Shown: piece after piece, positions 8,479 through 17,805 of the stretch
Layout of the letters: each line of letters opens with the position of its first letter
Numbering within the stretch: position 1 is the stretch's first letter
Assembly (NCBI GenBank): GCA_002728755.1
Contig: PBVT01000056.1
Location: 1 to 64,000 of the forward strand
Source of the DNA: Myxococcales bacterium
Lineage (GTDB): Bacteria > Myxococcota_A > UBA9042 > UBA3505
DNA length: 64,000 bases
Direction: 5' to 3'
Translations under genes and position numbers: made by a program
Notes under the pieces: model-generated
Database searches by the model: none
Seen by the model: the letters and a program-made list of their open reading frames with translations, nothing else
Told to the model about the DNA's origin: nothing

Positions 8479-9411
8479 CTATTTTTTGGCCTTTTTGTTT
8501 ACATAGGCCCGATAGGCACCGGGGTTCCCATGTTCGTCTAGAGACTCTATCCGAGCGCGAAAACCCAGAACTCGCTGCATGTCGTCGACCTGGATCTCTT
8601 CGACATGGGCAATCATCGATATTCGTTGCTTTTGCACGGCGTGAGGGATCCGCATGATTATGACCGTGCGTGCACCTTTCTCTGGGAACAGGGCTTGCGG
8701 CTCAATGAACAGGGTTTTTCGGCTTATGGCTTTAAGGCGCCCTGCCAGGAACATATTTCGGACCTGGTAGGTGATCGGAAGGTTGACCGGAACTTCGTCG
8801 GTCATTTCCGATTGTTTCGACGGCTTGGCCGGCCGAGTCGTGGGGGCTGGCTGGGGCACGATCTCAACAGTGTGCGGCCGGGTTCTTTTTCGACCGTCCA
8901 GATCGAGTTGCTCCAATGGAAGTCTTTCCAGGGAGCCAAAATACCGGACTAGAACATTTTCGAGGATTCGGGGGTCTCCACGCGTGTGAATTCGAACCCA
9001 CTGTACTCCGAACCCAGCCGACTCAGTCGCGGTGGGCTGTGTGACATGCCGTACAACACGGCCTACTGCGAGTATCGATCCCTGTACACCGGCTGGAAGT
9101 TTTAATCGTAACGGGATTAATTTTCCCAGAGGTACGAGCTGCCGGGTTTGAATGAATGCTCCGCCCGGACCAATATTGGATGTTGTTGCTGGAATACCAC
9201 CGGACGACAACTCAATTGTGACGCCGATGAGCTTATTCACTCGCTTGCTAATCCGTCGGTCTTCGGTGAGGTTTGTCACGGGAATTCTGCTCGGCACATA
9301 GGGTAAATCAACGAGGACAGTTGTGCTGGTACCTCGTATGCGTTGACAATGCAATAGCTGACACGTAGAAACGTGAAGACTAGGTATAGGAGATGCTACA
9401 TGACGGCGCAA
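8479..9411 (-). CDS. PilZ-like two-domain protein
   Basis: Up to 310 residues. The first domain (about residues 50-150) has RRISKR, matching RxxxR, and NIGPGGAF in place of the usual NxSxxG, then a strand pattern (ILAVGRVVRHV, AGFGVQWV) like PilZ. A Pro/Arg/Lys-rich linker follows, then a second, weaker PilZ-like domain (about 215-305; ITYQVRNMFLAGRL, LGFRARIESLDE) without clear ligand motifs. The start is uncertain: ATG 9411 would overlap the divergent receiver gene, and GTG codons at 9297 and 9279 give a tidier protein. It may sense c-di-GMP through the first domain only. Confidence 0.65.
   Translation of the reverse strand: MRRHVASPIPSLHVSTCQLLHCQRIRGTSTTVLVDLPYVPSRIPVTNLTEDRRISKRVNKLIGVTIELSSGGIPATTSNIGPGGAFIQTRQLVPLGKLIPLRLKLPAGVQGSILAVGRVVRHVTQPTATESAGFGVQWVRIHTRGDPRILENVLVRYFGSLERLPLEQLDLDGRKRTRPHTVEIVPQPAPTTRPAKPSKQSEMTDEVPVNLPITYQVRNMFLAGRLKAISRKTLFIEPQALFPEKGARTVIIMRIPHAVQKQRISMIAHVEEIQVDDMQRVLGFRARIESLDEHGNPGAYRAYVNKKAKK
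9343..9371 (+). promoter_or_regulatory. Sigma-70-like promoter for the receiver gene
   Basis: TTGACA (9343-9348), a 17-bp spacer and TAGAAA (9366-9371) lie upstream of the receiver start at 9400. The -35 box is perfect; the -10 box matches 4 of 6. Confidence 0.45.
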
Positions 9412-9849
9412 GGTCCGGCACCGATCAAAATCCTTTTAGCAGAGGACAATGGAAACGATGTTGAGATTTTCCGGATTTGTATGGGCCAGGCCCGGATCCT
9501 GAACACCATCAACGTAGTCAACGATGGAGATGAGGCTCTTCGCTATCTTCGGGGTGAAGGGGACTTTGCGGATCGTGACGCCTATCCGCTTCCAGGTTTG
9601 ATCTTCCTTGATATCAATCTACCTGGGCCCACCGGCCTCGATATTCTGCGTGAGATCCGCGATGACGCGAACCTTGCAGATATCCCGGTAGTGATTCTTA
9701 CGATCTCCCAGGCTGAAGATGACATTCTGCAGTCGTACCAGTACGGCAGTAATGTCTATGTACATAAGCCGATCGATCCGGTGAACCTCCGTGAGGTAAT
9801 CCTGGGTCTGCCCGGTATCGGCGTAATGCTGACCGCAGCGGGTGAGTAG
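9400..9849 (+). CDS. Stand-alone response-regulator receiver (Rcp1/CheY-like)
   Basis: 149 residues forming a single receiver domain with no output domain. The acidic pocket is LLAEDN, the phosphoacceptor aspartate is in LIFLDINLPG, the conserved Thr in VVILTIS and the Lys in YVHKPID. The long alpha2-beta3 stretch (GDEALRYLRGEGDFADRDAYPLPGL) is typical of Rcp1-type receivers that partner phytochrome-like or orphan hybrid kinases. ATG 9400 has AGGAG about 8 nt upstream; an in-frame ATG at 9373 lacks this. No histidine kinase is adjacent. It is divergent from the PilZ-like gene. Confidence 0.9.
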   Translation: MTAQGPAPIKILLAEDNGNDVEIFRICMGQARILNTINVVNDGDEALRYLRGEGDFADRDAYPLPGLIFLDINLPGPTGLDILREIRDDANLADIPVVILTISQAEDDILQSYQYGSNVYVHKPIDPVNLREVILGLPGIGVMLTAAGE

Positions 9850-9914
9850 AGCGCTTAGACGTTCCAGTTGCCTTTCTGAAGCGTGACCTGCAGGCCCTCT
9901 GCGGGAAACCTCTA

Positions 9915-9942
9915 TTGCGTCCTGCTATAGATCCAATAGAAT
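9915..9942 (+). promoter_or_regulatory. Possible promoter for the Kazal lipoprotein gene
   Basis: TTGCGT (9915-9920), a 16-bp spacer and TAGAAT (9937-9942) lie about 35 nt before the start at 9975. The -10 box is good and the -35 box weak. Confidence 0.35.
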
Positions 9943-9974
9943 AATGACACTGTTGGCTTTTGGGAGGCTTGTAG

Positions 9975-12242
9975 ATGTTCAGGATTAATTCGTTTTCAGG
10001 ATGGTTCCTACCTGTTGTTCTTTTGCTGTTCGTCGCAGCCGCCTGCTCTTCGGGCCCTGACTCCGACTCCGATGTTGCTTCGGACGTTTCGGCTTCGGAT
10101 ACTACGGAGAATGATTCCGGTACGTTACCGAGCCCCGACGCAGAGGAAGATGTGGCGGTGGAGGATACGGTAGAGGCGGACTCTACGCAGAACGATATCA
10201 GCGCGAACGACGAGGGTGAGCCGTGCCCAAATATAGCCTGTGAAGCAGGAACGTTCCCTGTGGATGAGGATGGCGATGGCTGTACAGACGCCTGTGTACC
10301 CGGGTGTGATGGAAAAGAACATTGTGATGACCTCCAATATTGTGATTTTGGAGCGGCCTGTGAAGGCATCGGGGAATGCGTGGTCATGCCCCAGGGCTGT
10401 ACTATGGAATATGCTCCAGTATGCGGTTGCGATGGACAAACCTACGGAAATGCCTGTAGCGCAGCCTCTTCTGGTGTTTCGGTGGCTAGCCTCGGGGAGT
10501 GCGAGGGTTGCACACCGGTTCTATGCGGTCCCAATGAAAAACCTGAAGATCTGGATGGAGATGGCTGTGATGAGACCTGTTCTCCGACTGGGCTATGTGG
10601 AACCATCGCGGGTATCCCGTGTGAAGATGGCCAATTCTGTAACTTCGGTGCCGGGTCTTGCCTCCAATCCGATAATGCAGGCCATTGTGTCGATATCCCG
10701 GAGTCATGTCCCGAAGTCTTTGCTCCTGTTTGTGGTTGTGATGGGAAAACCCACCCCAACGACTGCATGCGTATAAAGGCTAAGATCCAGTTGGATCACG
10801 AGGGACCATGTGATCTTCCAGGTGCTACATGCGAGAACGACGACGACTGTGGTCCGGCCGCATGGTGTCGTCCGACCATGAATGGGCAGACGGAGTGTAC
10901 GCCGTATCTACCCAAAGGTGAATCGTGCCATAACGATGCGATGAGCCCCATTGCTCTTCCGCTCTGGGCTGAGGAGAAATGTGCACCAGGCTTGGACTGT
11001 GTGGTTCTTTCTTCGATTCCAAACGAGGAGGATGGGATCTGTACGGAGCCATGTTTTGCGAACGAAGAATGCATCGAGACCGAATTCTGTGCGGGGCCAA
11101 AGCCTTCGCAATTGATGAGTCCGATCGTTGATATCTGTAACCAACAGGGTGGCTGTTTGCCGAAACCCAGCCTATGTCCCGATCTCTATCTTCCAGTATG
11201 TGGTTGTGACGGGAACACCTATGGCAATGGCTGTGAGGCGGGGGCCGCTGGTGTTCGAGCCAAGAGTACCGGTGAATGCGCTATACCGGGACCAGTTTGC
11301 GTCAATGATCTGGATTGTGAAGAAGGGTTCTGGTGCCGAGTTACCCAGCAGAACGCTGAGATGGGAATCGAAGGTGGCGAATGCTATCCCTACGCAGGGG
11401 AAGGCTCGAACTGTTCGGGGTTTGTTCCGCAATGGATGCTGGAAAAATGTGACCCGGATTTGACCTGTGTAACCATGCTTCTTGGAGTCATGGATGTGGG
11501 CGGCATATGTGGGCACCCGTGCGATAGCAACGATGATTGTGAGCCTGAGGGCACCTATTGTCAGCGACCCAAACCGTTGGGATCTCTACCTCCGGGCTTG
11601 GAATTGAATCCGTGTGATTCGACGGGACTTTGTACCGATGTTCCACAAATCTGTGTGGACGTATGGGATCCTGTTTGTGGTTGTGACGGGAACACCTATG
11701 GCAATGGCTGTGAAGCCGCAGCAGAGTCCATGGGCGTAGCATATCCCGGCTCCTGCGAATCGGGAGGGCAATCCTGTGGAGGTTTCGTTGGTGCTACCTG
11801 TGAAGAGGGGCAGTTATGTGATCTCATGGAAGGGGTCTGTTCTGGCGCCGATATTCCAGGAACCTGTGTAGAGGTTCCGGAATCTTGCCCAGAGATCTAC
11901 GATCCTGTCTGTGGCTGTGACGATTTAACGTATCCAAACGACTGCGAACGCCAGAAGGTCGGAATGCAGAAGGCGTCGTCTGGTGCTTGCGATGCCGGGG
12001 GGCAGCCTTGTGGAGGTATCATTGGAACCACCTGTAGCCCGAACCAGTTCTGTGATGTCCTGGAAGGCGCTTGTGGTGGGGCGGATCTACCGGGAACATG
12101 TGTCACGGTTCCAGACATATGCCCAACGATCTTCGCGCCAGTCTGTGGCTGCGATGGTAATACCTATCCAAACGACTGTGAACGCCAACGGAATAGCGTG
12201 CAGAAGGCACACGATGGTCATTGTGAGGAGCCGCCCAACTAG
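9975..12242 (+). CDS. Surface lipoprotein with six Kazal-like domains
   Basis: 755 residues. A signal peptide ends in lipobox VAAAC (Cys 24), followed by an acidic Ser/Asp-rich linker. Six Kazal-type units share the core PVCGCDxxTYxNxC, at about residues 142-176, 245-279, 401-435, 560-594, 638-672 and 716-750. Between them are other Cys-rich modules (PCEDGQFCNFGAGSC, TCEEGQLCDLMEGVC, DDCGPAAWCRP), apparently duplicated in blocks. Kazal domains usually inhibit serine proteases, so the protein may shield the cell from host, prey or competitor proteases; this is inference. GGGAGG precedes ATG 9975. Confidence 0.88.
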   Translation: MFRINSFSGWFLPVVLLLFVAAACSSGPDSDSDVASDVSASDTTENDSGTLPSPDAEEDVAVEDTVEADSTQNDISANDEGEPCPNIACEAGTFPVDEDGDGCTDACVPGCDGKEHCDDLQYCDFGAACEGIGECVVMPQGCTMEYAPVCGCDGQTYGNACSAASSGVSVASLGECEGCTPVLCGPNEKPEDLDGDGCDETCSPTGLCGTIAGIPCEDGQFCNFGAGSCLQSDNAGHCVDIPESCPEVFAPVCGCDGKTHPNDCMRIKAKIQLDHEGPCDLPGATCENDDDCGPAAWCRPTMNGQTECTPYLPKGESCHNDAMSPIALPLWAEEKCAPGLDCVVLSSIPNEEDGICTEPCFANEECIETEFCAGPKPSQLMSPIVDICNQQGGCLPKPSLCPDLYLPVCGCDGNTYGNGCEAGAAGVRAKSTGECAIPGPVCVNDLDCEEGFWCRVTQQNAEMGIEGGECYPYAGEGSNCSGFVPQWMLEKCDPDLTCVTMLLGVMDVGGICGHPCDSNDDCEPEGTYCQRPKPLGSLPPGLELNPCDSTGLCTDVPQICVDVWDPVCGCDGNTYGNGCEAAAESMGVAYPGSCESGGQSCGGFVGATCEEGQLCDLMEGVCSGADIPGTCVEVPESCPEIYDPVCGCDDLTYPNDCERQKVGMQKASSGACDAGGQPCGGIIGTTCSPNQFCDVLEGACGGADLPGTCVTVPDICPTIFAPVCGCDGNTYPNDCERQRNSVQKAHDGHCEEPPN

Positions 12243-12257
12243 GCGCCGATTACCAGC

Positions 12258-13052
12258 CTAATGGCGTCGTGTGGCTGGGCCACCCTCCAGGAACCGAAGC
12301 CGCTCCTTGAAGCCGAGGTGCTCAAAGGCGTGACGCGCCGATGTATTTTCCTCTGCGACATTCAGTGCGACCGCGTCGACTTTCTTGAACAGGTCATTCA
12401 GCAGGGCCGCCACCGTTGTCGTCGCCAGCTGTTTTCCCCGGTATTCGGGATGGGTAACTACATTTCCAACCGCCGCTACTTTGAACTCTTCCGAGAATAC
12501 ATGGGTGCCTGCGGCTGAGACCAGGCGTCCGTCGCGGCGTGTCCCGTAGTAAAAGCCGTGTTCGAGTTGATAGGGCTCGAAGAAGGCGTCGGGGTAGGTC
12601 GTACCGTACAACTCCATAAGATCTGCGGTGTCTTGATGCCCTAGCTGTACGACGGTCTCTGCGTCCACATCTACGGGATTGTAGTCTTCTTTACGCAGGC
12701 CCATTCGCAACATAGACCGCATCGTATCTACTTCGTAATAGCGACCCATCACCAGATCATGGGGCCGCTCAATCTGCAGATGAATCTGGCCGGGCAGATC
12801 GTCGATGGCCAATTCCAGGGCGGCGTTCAACGCGTGGGGATTCCCATGGGTGAGTAGAACGGGTAATCGTAGGCCCGTATAGAGCATAGCGATGGCGCTC
12901 ACGGGGGCGGTCTCATGCTCCGCTCCGATAAACCAACGGGTGAACCGAAAGTGTGTTGGTTCCAGGTCTCCGAGCATATACGAAGCCCGTAGGGCGTGAT
13001 CACTCAGCACCTGTCGCAACAGCATCCGATCTGTTGTTTCTTTGGCGTACAA
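12258..13052 (-). CDS. GNAT-family N-acetyltransferase
   Basis: About 264 residues. The C-terminal third is a GNAT fold with the acetyl-CoA motif VTHPEYRGKQLATTTVAALL (V-x3-P-x2-R-G-x2-L) followed by VALNVAEENTSARHAFEHLGF. The N-terminal half is less conserved and probably forms a second, degenerate GNAT-like lobe. The substrate cannot be told. GGAGG overlaps a possible GTG start at 13058, so TTG 13052, 5 nt after GGAGG, is preferred. It converges on the Kazal gene with a 15-bp gap. Confidence 0.8.
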   Translation of the reverse strand: MYAKETTDRMLLRQVLSDHALRASYMLGDLEPTHFRFTRWFIGAEHETAPVSAIAMLYTGLRLPVLLTHGNPHALNAALELAIDDLPGQIHLQIERPHDLVMGRYYEVDTMRSMLRMGLRKEDYNPVDVDAETVVQLGHQDTADLMELYGTTYPDAFFEPYQLEHGFYYGTRRDGRLVSAAGTHVFSEEFKVAAVGNVVTHPEYRGKQLATTTVAALLNDLFKKVDAVALNVAEENTSARHAFEHLGFKERLRFLEGGPATRRH

Positions 13053-13140
13053 ACCCACCTCCGAGGGCCAGCTGGATTCCCGTGTACATCAAAGAATACC
13101 CTCAGGGCAATCACGAAATGTTCTGATGTTGTCCTGTGGG

Positions 13141-14370
13141 CTATTCCGCTTCGTTTTCGCCCGCACTCTGCTGAAGAGTGTTGATGAGGCTCCCCACAAG
13201 AAGTGCGACGCAGAGTAGGAGTCCTATGGTCCGATTGGGGACTTCATATCGAATTGTAAACACGACGATCGTGGTAAGCACCAACATGAGGATTCCACAG
13301 TCTCGGCGCATCTTCGGCTGAGCTAGAGCCACGGTACATAAGAGGTGGTTGGCCGCTGCGATGCCTATGACCAGAAAGGCCTGTCCCGCATAGGTAGACA
13401 TCGCCCCAGCGTCTGCCGCGATACTACCCGCCCAGATGACCAATCCGATATTGGATAGACACATTACGGCGAGGGATATCTCCGCGATCATCTCTGCTCG
13501 TTCAGGCCACTGTCTTTCTTCCGAGACGATAATCTTCAGATACCGGGTACCAAAGTAGAAGAACGGGGTGTCTACAAGGGCAATGATCAACTTGAAGCAA
13601 TAACTCGCTGCGATAAGAGCGATAATCTGGTTGGTGGGCAGGACTCCAAGGAAGAGAATAAGGACCACCAGAACCGTATCCACAAGTTGGCTCACAACAG
13701 TCGAGGCGTTATTTCGAAGCCAGAGGTGCTCACCATTGGTACGTCGTTTCCAGTAGTGGAACATGCGAACATCGACCAATTGGGCGATAAGATAGGCGAT
13801 CATGCTGGCAATAATAGCTCGTATTGTCCCGCCAAAGACGATCTCAAACTCGTGTTGTCGGTCGTTTGCTATCTGCTTGAACTGCTCTGACTTGAAGCAT
13901 TCACGCATATTCTCGAGACATTGCATGCATTCATTCAGGCTTCCATAACAGGCGTACCAGGGATCTCCTTGCGCGACCGGTGTAGCAGCGAGACCCAGTT
14001 GGAGAATGAGCATCACATAAAAGGAAAGAATGAAGCCGATGAATACCAGGGTATTGGCTCGACGTTGCCCGTACACCTCACATACCAGGTCGGTGGCCAG
14101 GAAGGTGACAGGGTAGGGGATTACACCGGCCACCATCACCACCCCAAACAATACGAAGAGTTTCGAGGCCATAAGGTTTGCCACGACCAGGGAGACCAGG
14201 AAGATGCCACCCAGCAAAAGGAATCCAACCTCGTAGCGTGGGAAACGCGGTACGGCTCGTGGGATATTGGGGTTTTCGGGATCGGTCACGAAAGAATCCT
14301 TGCGCTTTCGCCTGCCAGAGACGTCGAAAGAAACGACTTCGATTTTCGGCTCTGTCGTAGGAATCGTCAA
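13141..14370 (-). CDS. Queuosine-precursor transporter (YhhQ/VUT family), long form
   Basis: 409 residues, polytopic inner-membrane protein. The family core is clear: VVANLMASKLFVLFG, PVTFLATDLVCEVYGQRRAN, then a membrane region with AYLIAQLVDVRMFHYWK and STVVSQLVDTVLVVLILFLG. The family imports queuosine precursors such as preQ0/preQ1. The common form is about 220-240 residues. Here there is a Cys-rich loop insertion (CYGSLNECMQCLENMRECF) and a C-terminal extension of about 120 residues with three to four more predicted membrane segments. The start codon is TTG 14370 with AGGA upstream. Confidence 0.85.
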   Translation of the reverse strand: MTIPTTEPKIEVVSFDVSGRRKRKDSFVTDPENPNIPRAVPRFPRYEVGFLLLGGIFLVSLVVANLMASKLFVLFGVVMVAGVIPYPVTFLATDLVCEVYGQRRANTLVFIGFILSFYVMLILQLGLAATPVAQGDPWYACYGSLNECMQCLENMRECFKSEQFKQIANDRQHEFEIVFGGTIRAIIASMIAYLIAQLVDVRMFHYWKRRTNGEHLWLRNNASTVVSQLVDTVLVVLILFLGVLPTNQIIALIAASYCFKLIIALVDTPFFYFGTRYLKIIVSEERQWPERAEMIAEISLAVMCLSNIGLVIWAGSIAADAGAMSTYAGQAFLVIGIAAANHLLCTVALAQPKMRRDCGILMLVLTTIVVFTIRYEVPNRTIGLLLCVALLVGSLINTLQQSAGENEAE

Positions 14371-14505
14371 AGATTCCTAAATCCGACATTCGAGAATGAA
14401 TTGGAATTCTCGGTCAGAACCAGGCTCGGTGTGGAAAATCCACCATACATTGACAGCCTCTAGCCCCTATGGTCCGGTCATTTTTGAGCCCGATACCAAG
14501 GAAAT

Positions 14506-17500
14506 ATGGAGTGTTTCGACCATGGGGATTCCTCGATGAAGGGAATTGTCGTTGCCCACGGTCCCAGAGCGACCGAGCGGGCTGTTTTCCGGGCCGTGGA
14601 TGCGCATAGGGACGCCAGCGGTACATCCGCAGGGAACCAATGGGCCGATCTGCGAATCATCGTACCATCGGCCAGTTTACGGCAGCATCTTCTTCGGGCT
14701 CTTGTGAAGAGGTATGGACGTGCTGTTGCGGGGATACGCGTACAGACACTCTGGGGATTGGCCCAGGAGGTGCTGTTTAAGAGAGGTGTGGTCCCTGCAT
14801 CGGCGGATGATCTCTTTCGTGTCGTGGTGGCTCGTCAGCTCGAAATCGACGGTAAGTTCTATGAATATCTATTGTCGATCTCAGATGGTGCGGGGGCGGT
14901 ATCGGGAGCGGTACGAGATCTGCTCGATGCGGGCTATACCCATGGCATGTTTGAGGCAGCGGGGGAGTGTCTGGCTACCCCCTATGCGGATGAACTGATC
15001 CCGGATCCGGGTCCGATGATGGGGACCAGCAGCGTAAAGCAAGCGGTCGATGTCTTACGAATCGCGGCGGATACAGAGAAGAGCCTCGACGATCTCGAAG
15101 TGTGGACAACAGCGCGTGTGTTTATGGAGGCGGCAGAACACCTCCATGGGGCTCTTCCCCACACACGGGTACTTGTACACGGCTTTGCAGAAGCGACGGG
15201 CGCAGCATCGGAATTGATCGAAGCGTTGGTACAGCACCAGAACGCCACGGTCTTTATCGATCTTCCCATGGATCCGAGCCAGGCTGGTTCGGTGGATTTG
15301 GGGCGTCGGTTTGCCGGCCGGTTGATGGATCGGCTTGCCCCCTACGGCCAGAGCGCGGAATCGGAGGCGGACGATGAGGCGGCCGATACGGCTGGCTTCG
15401 TGGCTCACGGACGAGCGTCCGAGATTCGAGAGGTCGCCTTACGCATTCGTGCTCTTCTGGATGCTGGATCCTCTCCCGAGGATATTGGAGTTGTGGCTCG
15501 AGATCTCTCCGGTTATGGACAGACCATTCGTACACAATTCGAGCGTATGGGTATTCCGTTCGCTGCCGAAAAAGCACGGGGTCCGATTCTTCCTGCGATG
15601 CGGCCGATCTATGCGTTATGCCGGATGCTCCGCGATCGAGAAAAGACCCGAAGCGATGTCTGGGTCTCAGTATCGAATACGACCCAATCCCAGGAATCCC
15701 CCTTAGCTGGTTTCGATCTGCGAGCCTGCCTACGTAGCCTTGGATGTAGCCGCCTGGAAGATGTGGTGCGCCTCAATGTCGAGGAGATGTATGGCGACGA
15801 TGGGGTACAGAAGCTGCCGGTAGTCGAAGGGCTATTAGCGCCGGATGAACCTGGAGACAGGCGGGGGGTTCGACATCGAACGCTGCCCCGGGCGACTGTT
15901 GAAGAGCTTGTGACCAAGATTCGAACGGCCGTGACGGCATTGGGTTCGATTGGAGAGAGTGAATTCAAGACCTTCGACCAATGGAGGGATTGGCTCACCG
16001 ATCTGGGCACGAGCTGCATGGGTTGGGAGGAAGACACCGAACTACGACTCTCCTTTGAGTCGGTCTGTTCGAGGATTAGCCTCCCCGATGATTTTCAACT
16101 GCTCTTTAGCGAGTGGATGCAGATACTGGAATCGACGCTCGAAGCCGTGGCCTATTCCGAGCTGGGTGGGCCAGGCGCGGGTGTCCAGGTTCTGGATGCG
16201 ATGCAGGCCCGTGGCCGCACCTTTCAGCATCTCTTCCTGGTGGGAATGAACCGCGGACTGTTTCCACGCACGAGCCCCGAAGATCCCTTGTTCTCGGACT
16301 CTTTACGAGTTCGTCTACGACGGGGCGATCTCCTCCGAGAGATTCCCATCAAGCGTTTATCAACCTATGAGGAACGGTATCTCTTCGCCCAGCTCATGGG
16401 CGCAGCACAGCAGGTAACCGTATCCTGGTTGACGACAGACGAGCGGGGACACGATTGTTTTGCGTCTCCCTATGTAGAGCGGTTGCGCAGCTCGTTGGGT
16501 TGGGAAGAAGACGCCCAGCTCTCGATCGCTCGAGGGCCCACGACGGTGGTGTTGGAGGATACGGCGAGACCCTATCTGGAGCATGCGGTTATCGCGGGGC
16601 TTGTCGGTGATAGACAGCTGAGCCAACAGATCGTGCATGCCGCTCATCGAGTGGGAGCCAATCCCAACCTTACCTCCGCCGATATAGACGCACGGTTTCA
16701 AATTCTGAATGAGCAGGCTCCGGATTTCTCCTCGGACGCCGGGCAGGTCTTGCGAAGCGCTCATGGTCCATATCTGGGCTTTATCGGGCCAGCGCAGGAT
16801 AGCGGGGACCCGCGTAGCGGTCGCCTCTTCGTAACGCGTCTCGAGGACTACGCTCGTTGTCCCTGGAAAATGTTTGTGGGGCGCTACCTCGGTCTGGAAC
16901 CGGTGCGCGATCCCTTTGAGATGCTCTCCGGTAGTGACAACCTCCTGCTCGGAAATCTGGTGCATGGCGTATTGGAGGTCATTGGGAAACGACCCGATTC
17001 ACCGCGTCTACATCATTTAGATGAAGCCCAGGCTGCTCTGACCTACCAGACCCCGTGGCCGTCTAAGGAGCGATTGCAGGCGTTGATAGAGCATGTTGTG
17101 CACGATGTCTTCGCGGAAAAAGCGGGCGGCCTGCTTGCTTTCTCCCAGGCGATCGTACGCCGGTCGATGCCCTATTTTGATGTCGCGAGAGACGAATGGG
17201 GCCAGGGGTTGGATTTGGTGGGGGTTGAGCTGGAAGGGCGTGTCGATGTTCCTCTGGGAACAGACGATGAGGGCACGCGGCCGGTGTTCTTCAAGACTGA
17301 TCGAGCGGATATACGCGATGGGCTACTCCGGTTGACCGACTACAAGACAGGGAAATCCCAGACGCGGGGCGAATTTCTGAAGCGCTTTCGCCAGGGAACG
17401 ATGCTTCAGGCGGCCCTATATGCAGCCTCTCAACCAGAGCATAAAGGTCTGGGGCGGTATCTATTCCTCCGCCCAGAGCTTAAGAGCAAGGCACTACGCG

Positions 17501-17805
17501 ATATCGCCTTTCAGGATGAAGAGAGCGCGTCGCGTGACGAGCTTCTATATGTCCTCGGGCTACTCATTCGGGGTCTGGAGCAGGGCATTATGTCGCCACG
17601 ACTGTCGGAGCCTGGTCGGAATAAGGAACCGGATCAATGTGGCCGTTGTGAAGTGGCAGAGGCCTGCTATCGAGGCGACTCGAATATTCGGGGCAGACTT
17701 CGGGGGCTTGCGGGAGAAGAGGCCGTTCCACCGGACGAAGATGAGTGGTCGCAGGGGTTCCAGCGCATATGGCGTCTTGCCGGACGGAAGAGGAGGGGGA
17801 AATGA
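14506..17805 (+). CDS. addB: AddB-type helicase-nuclease subunit
   Basis: 1099 residues. AddB-like subunit of a double-strand break end-resection complex. The C-terminal nuclease domain has EDYARCPWKMFVGRYL, LGNLVHGVLE and the PD-(D/E)XK core LTDYKTGKSQ. A Cys in YARCPW plus C-x2-C-x5-C in CGRCEVAEAC matches the four-Cys Fe-S pattern known for AddB. The helicase-like motif GRTFQHLFLVGMNRGLFPR is present, but the N-terminus has no good Walker A (HGPRATERAV), so ATPase activity is doubtful. AAGGA precedes ATG 14506; its stop overlaps the addA start by 4 bp. Confidence 0.85.
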   Translation: MECFDHGDSSMKGIVVAHGPRATERAVFRAVDAHRDASGTSAGNQWADLRIIVPSASLRQHLLRALVKRYGRAVAGIRVQTLWGLAQEVLFKRGVVPASADDLFRVVVARQLEIDGKFYEYLLSISDGAGAVSGAVRDLLDAGYTHGMFEAAGECLATPYADELIPDPGPMMGTSSVKQAVDVLRIAADTEKSLDDLEVWTTARVFMEAAEHLHGALPHTRVLVHGFAEATGAASELIEALVQHQNATVFIDLPMDPSQAGSVDLGRRFAGRLMDRLAPYGQSAESEADDEAADTAGFVAHGRASEIREVALRIRALLDAGSSPEDIGVVARDLSGYGQTIRTQFERMGIPFAAEKARGPILPAMRPIYALCRMLRDREKTRSDVWVSVSNTTQSQESPLAGFDLRACLRSLGCSRLEDVVRLNVEEMYGDDGVQKLPVVEGLLAPDEPGDRRGVRHRTLPRATVEELVTKIRTAVTALGSIGESEFKTFDQWRDWLTDLGTSCMGWEEDTELRLSFESVCSRISLPDDFQLLFSEWMQILESTLEAVAYSELGGPGAGVQVLDAMQARGRTFQHLFLVGMNRGLFPRTSPEDPLFSDSLRVRLRRGDLLREIPIKRLSTYEERYLFAQLMGAAQQVTVSWLTTDERGHDCFASPYVERLRSSLGWEEDAQLSIARGPTTVVLEDTARPYLEHAVIAGLVGDRQLSQQIVHAAHRVGANPNLTSADIDARFQILNEQAPDFSSDAGQVLRSAHGPYLGFIGPAQDSGDPRSGRLFVTRLEDYARCPWKMFVGRYLGLEPVRDPFEMLSGSDNLLLGNLVHGVLEVIGKRPDSPRLHHLDEAQAALTYQTPWPSKERLQALIEHVVHDVFAEKAGGLLAFSQAIVRRSMPYFDVARDEWGQGLDLVGVELEGRVDVPLGTDDEGTRPVFFKTDRADIRDGLLRLTDYKTGKSQTRGEFLKRFRQGTMLQAALYAASQPEHKGLGRYLFLRPELKSKALRDIAFQDEESASRDELLYVLGLLIRGLEQGIMSPRLSEPGRNKEPDQCGRCEVAEACYRGDSNIRGRLRGLAGEEAVPPDEDEWSQGFQRIWRLAGRKRRGK

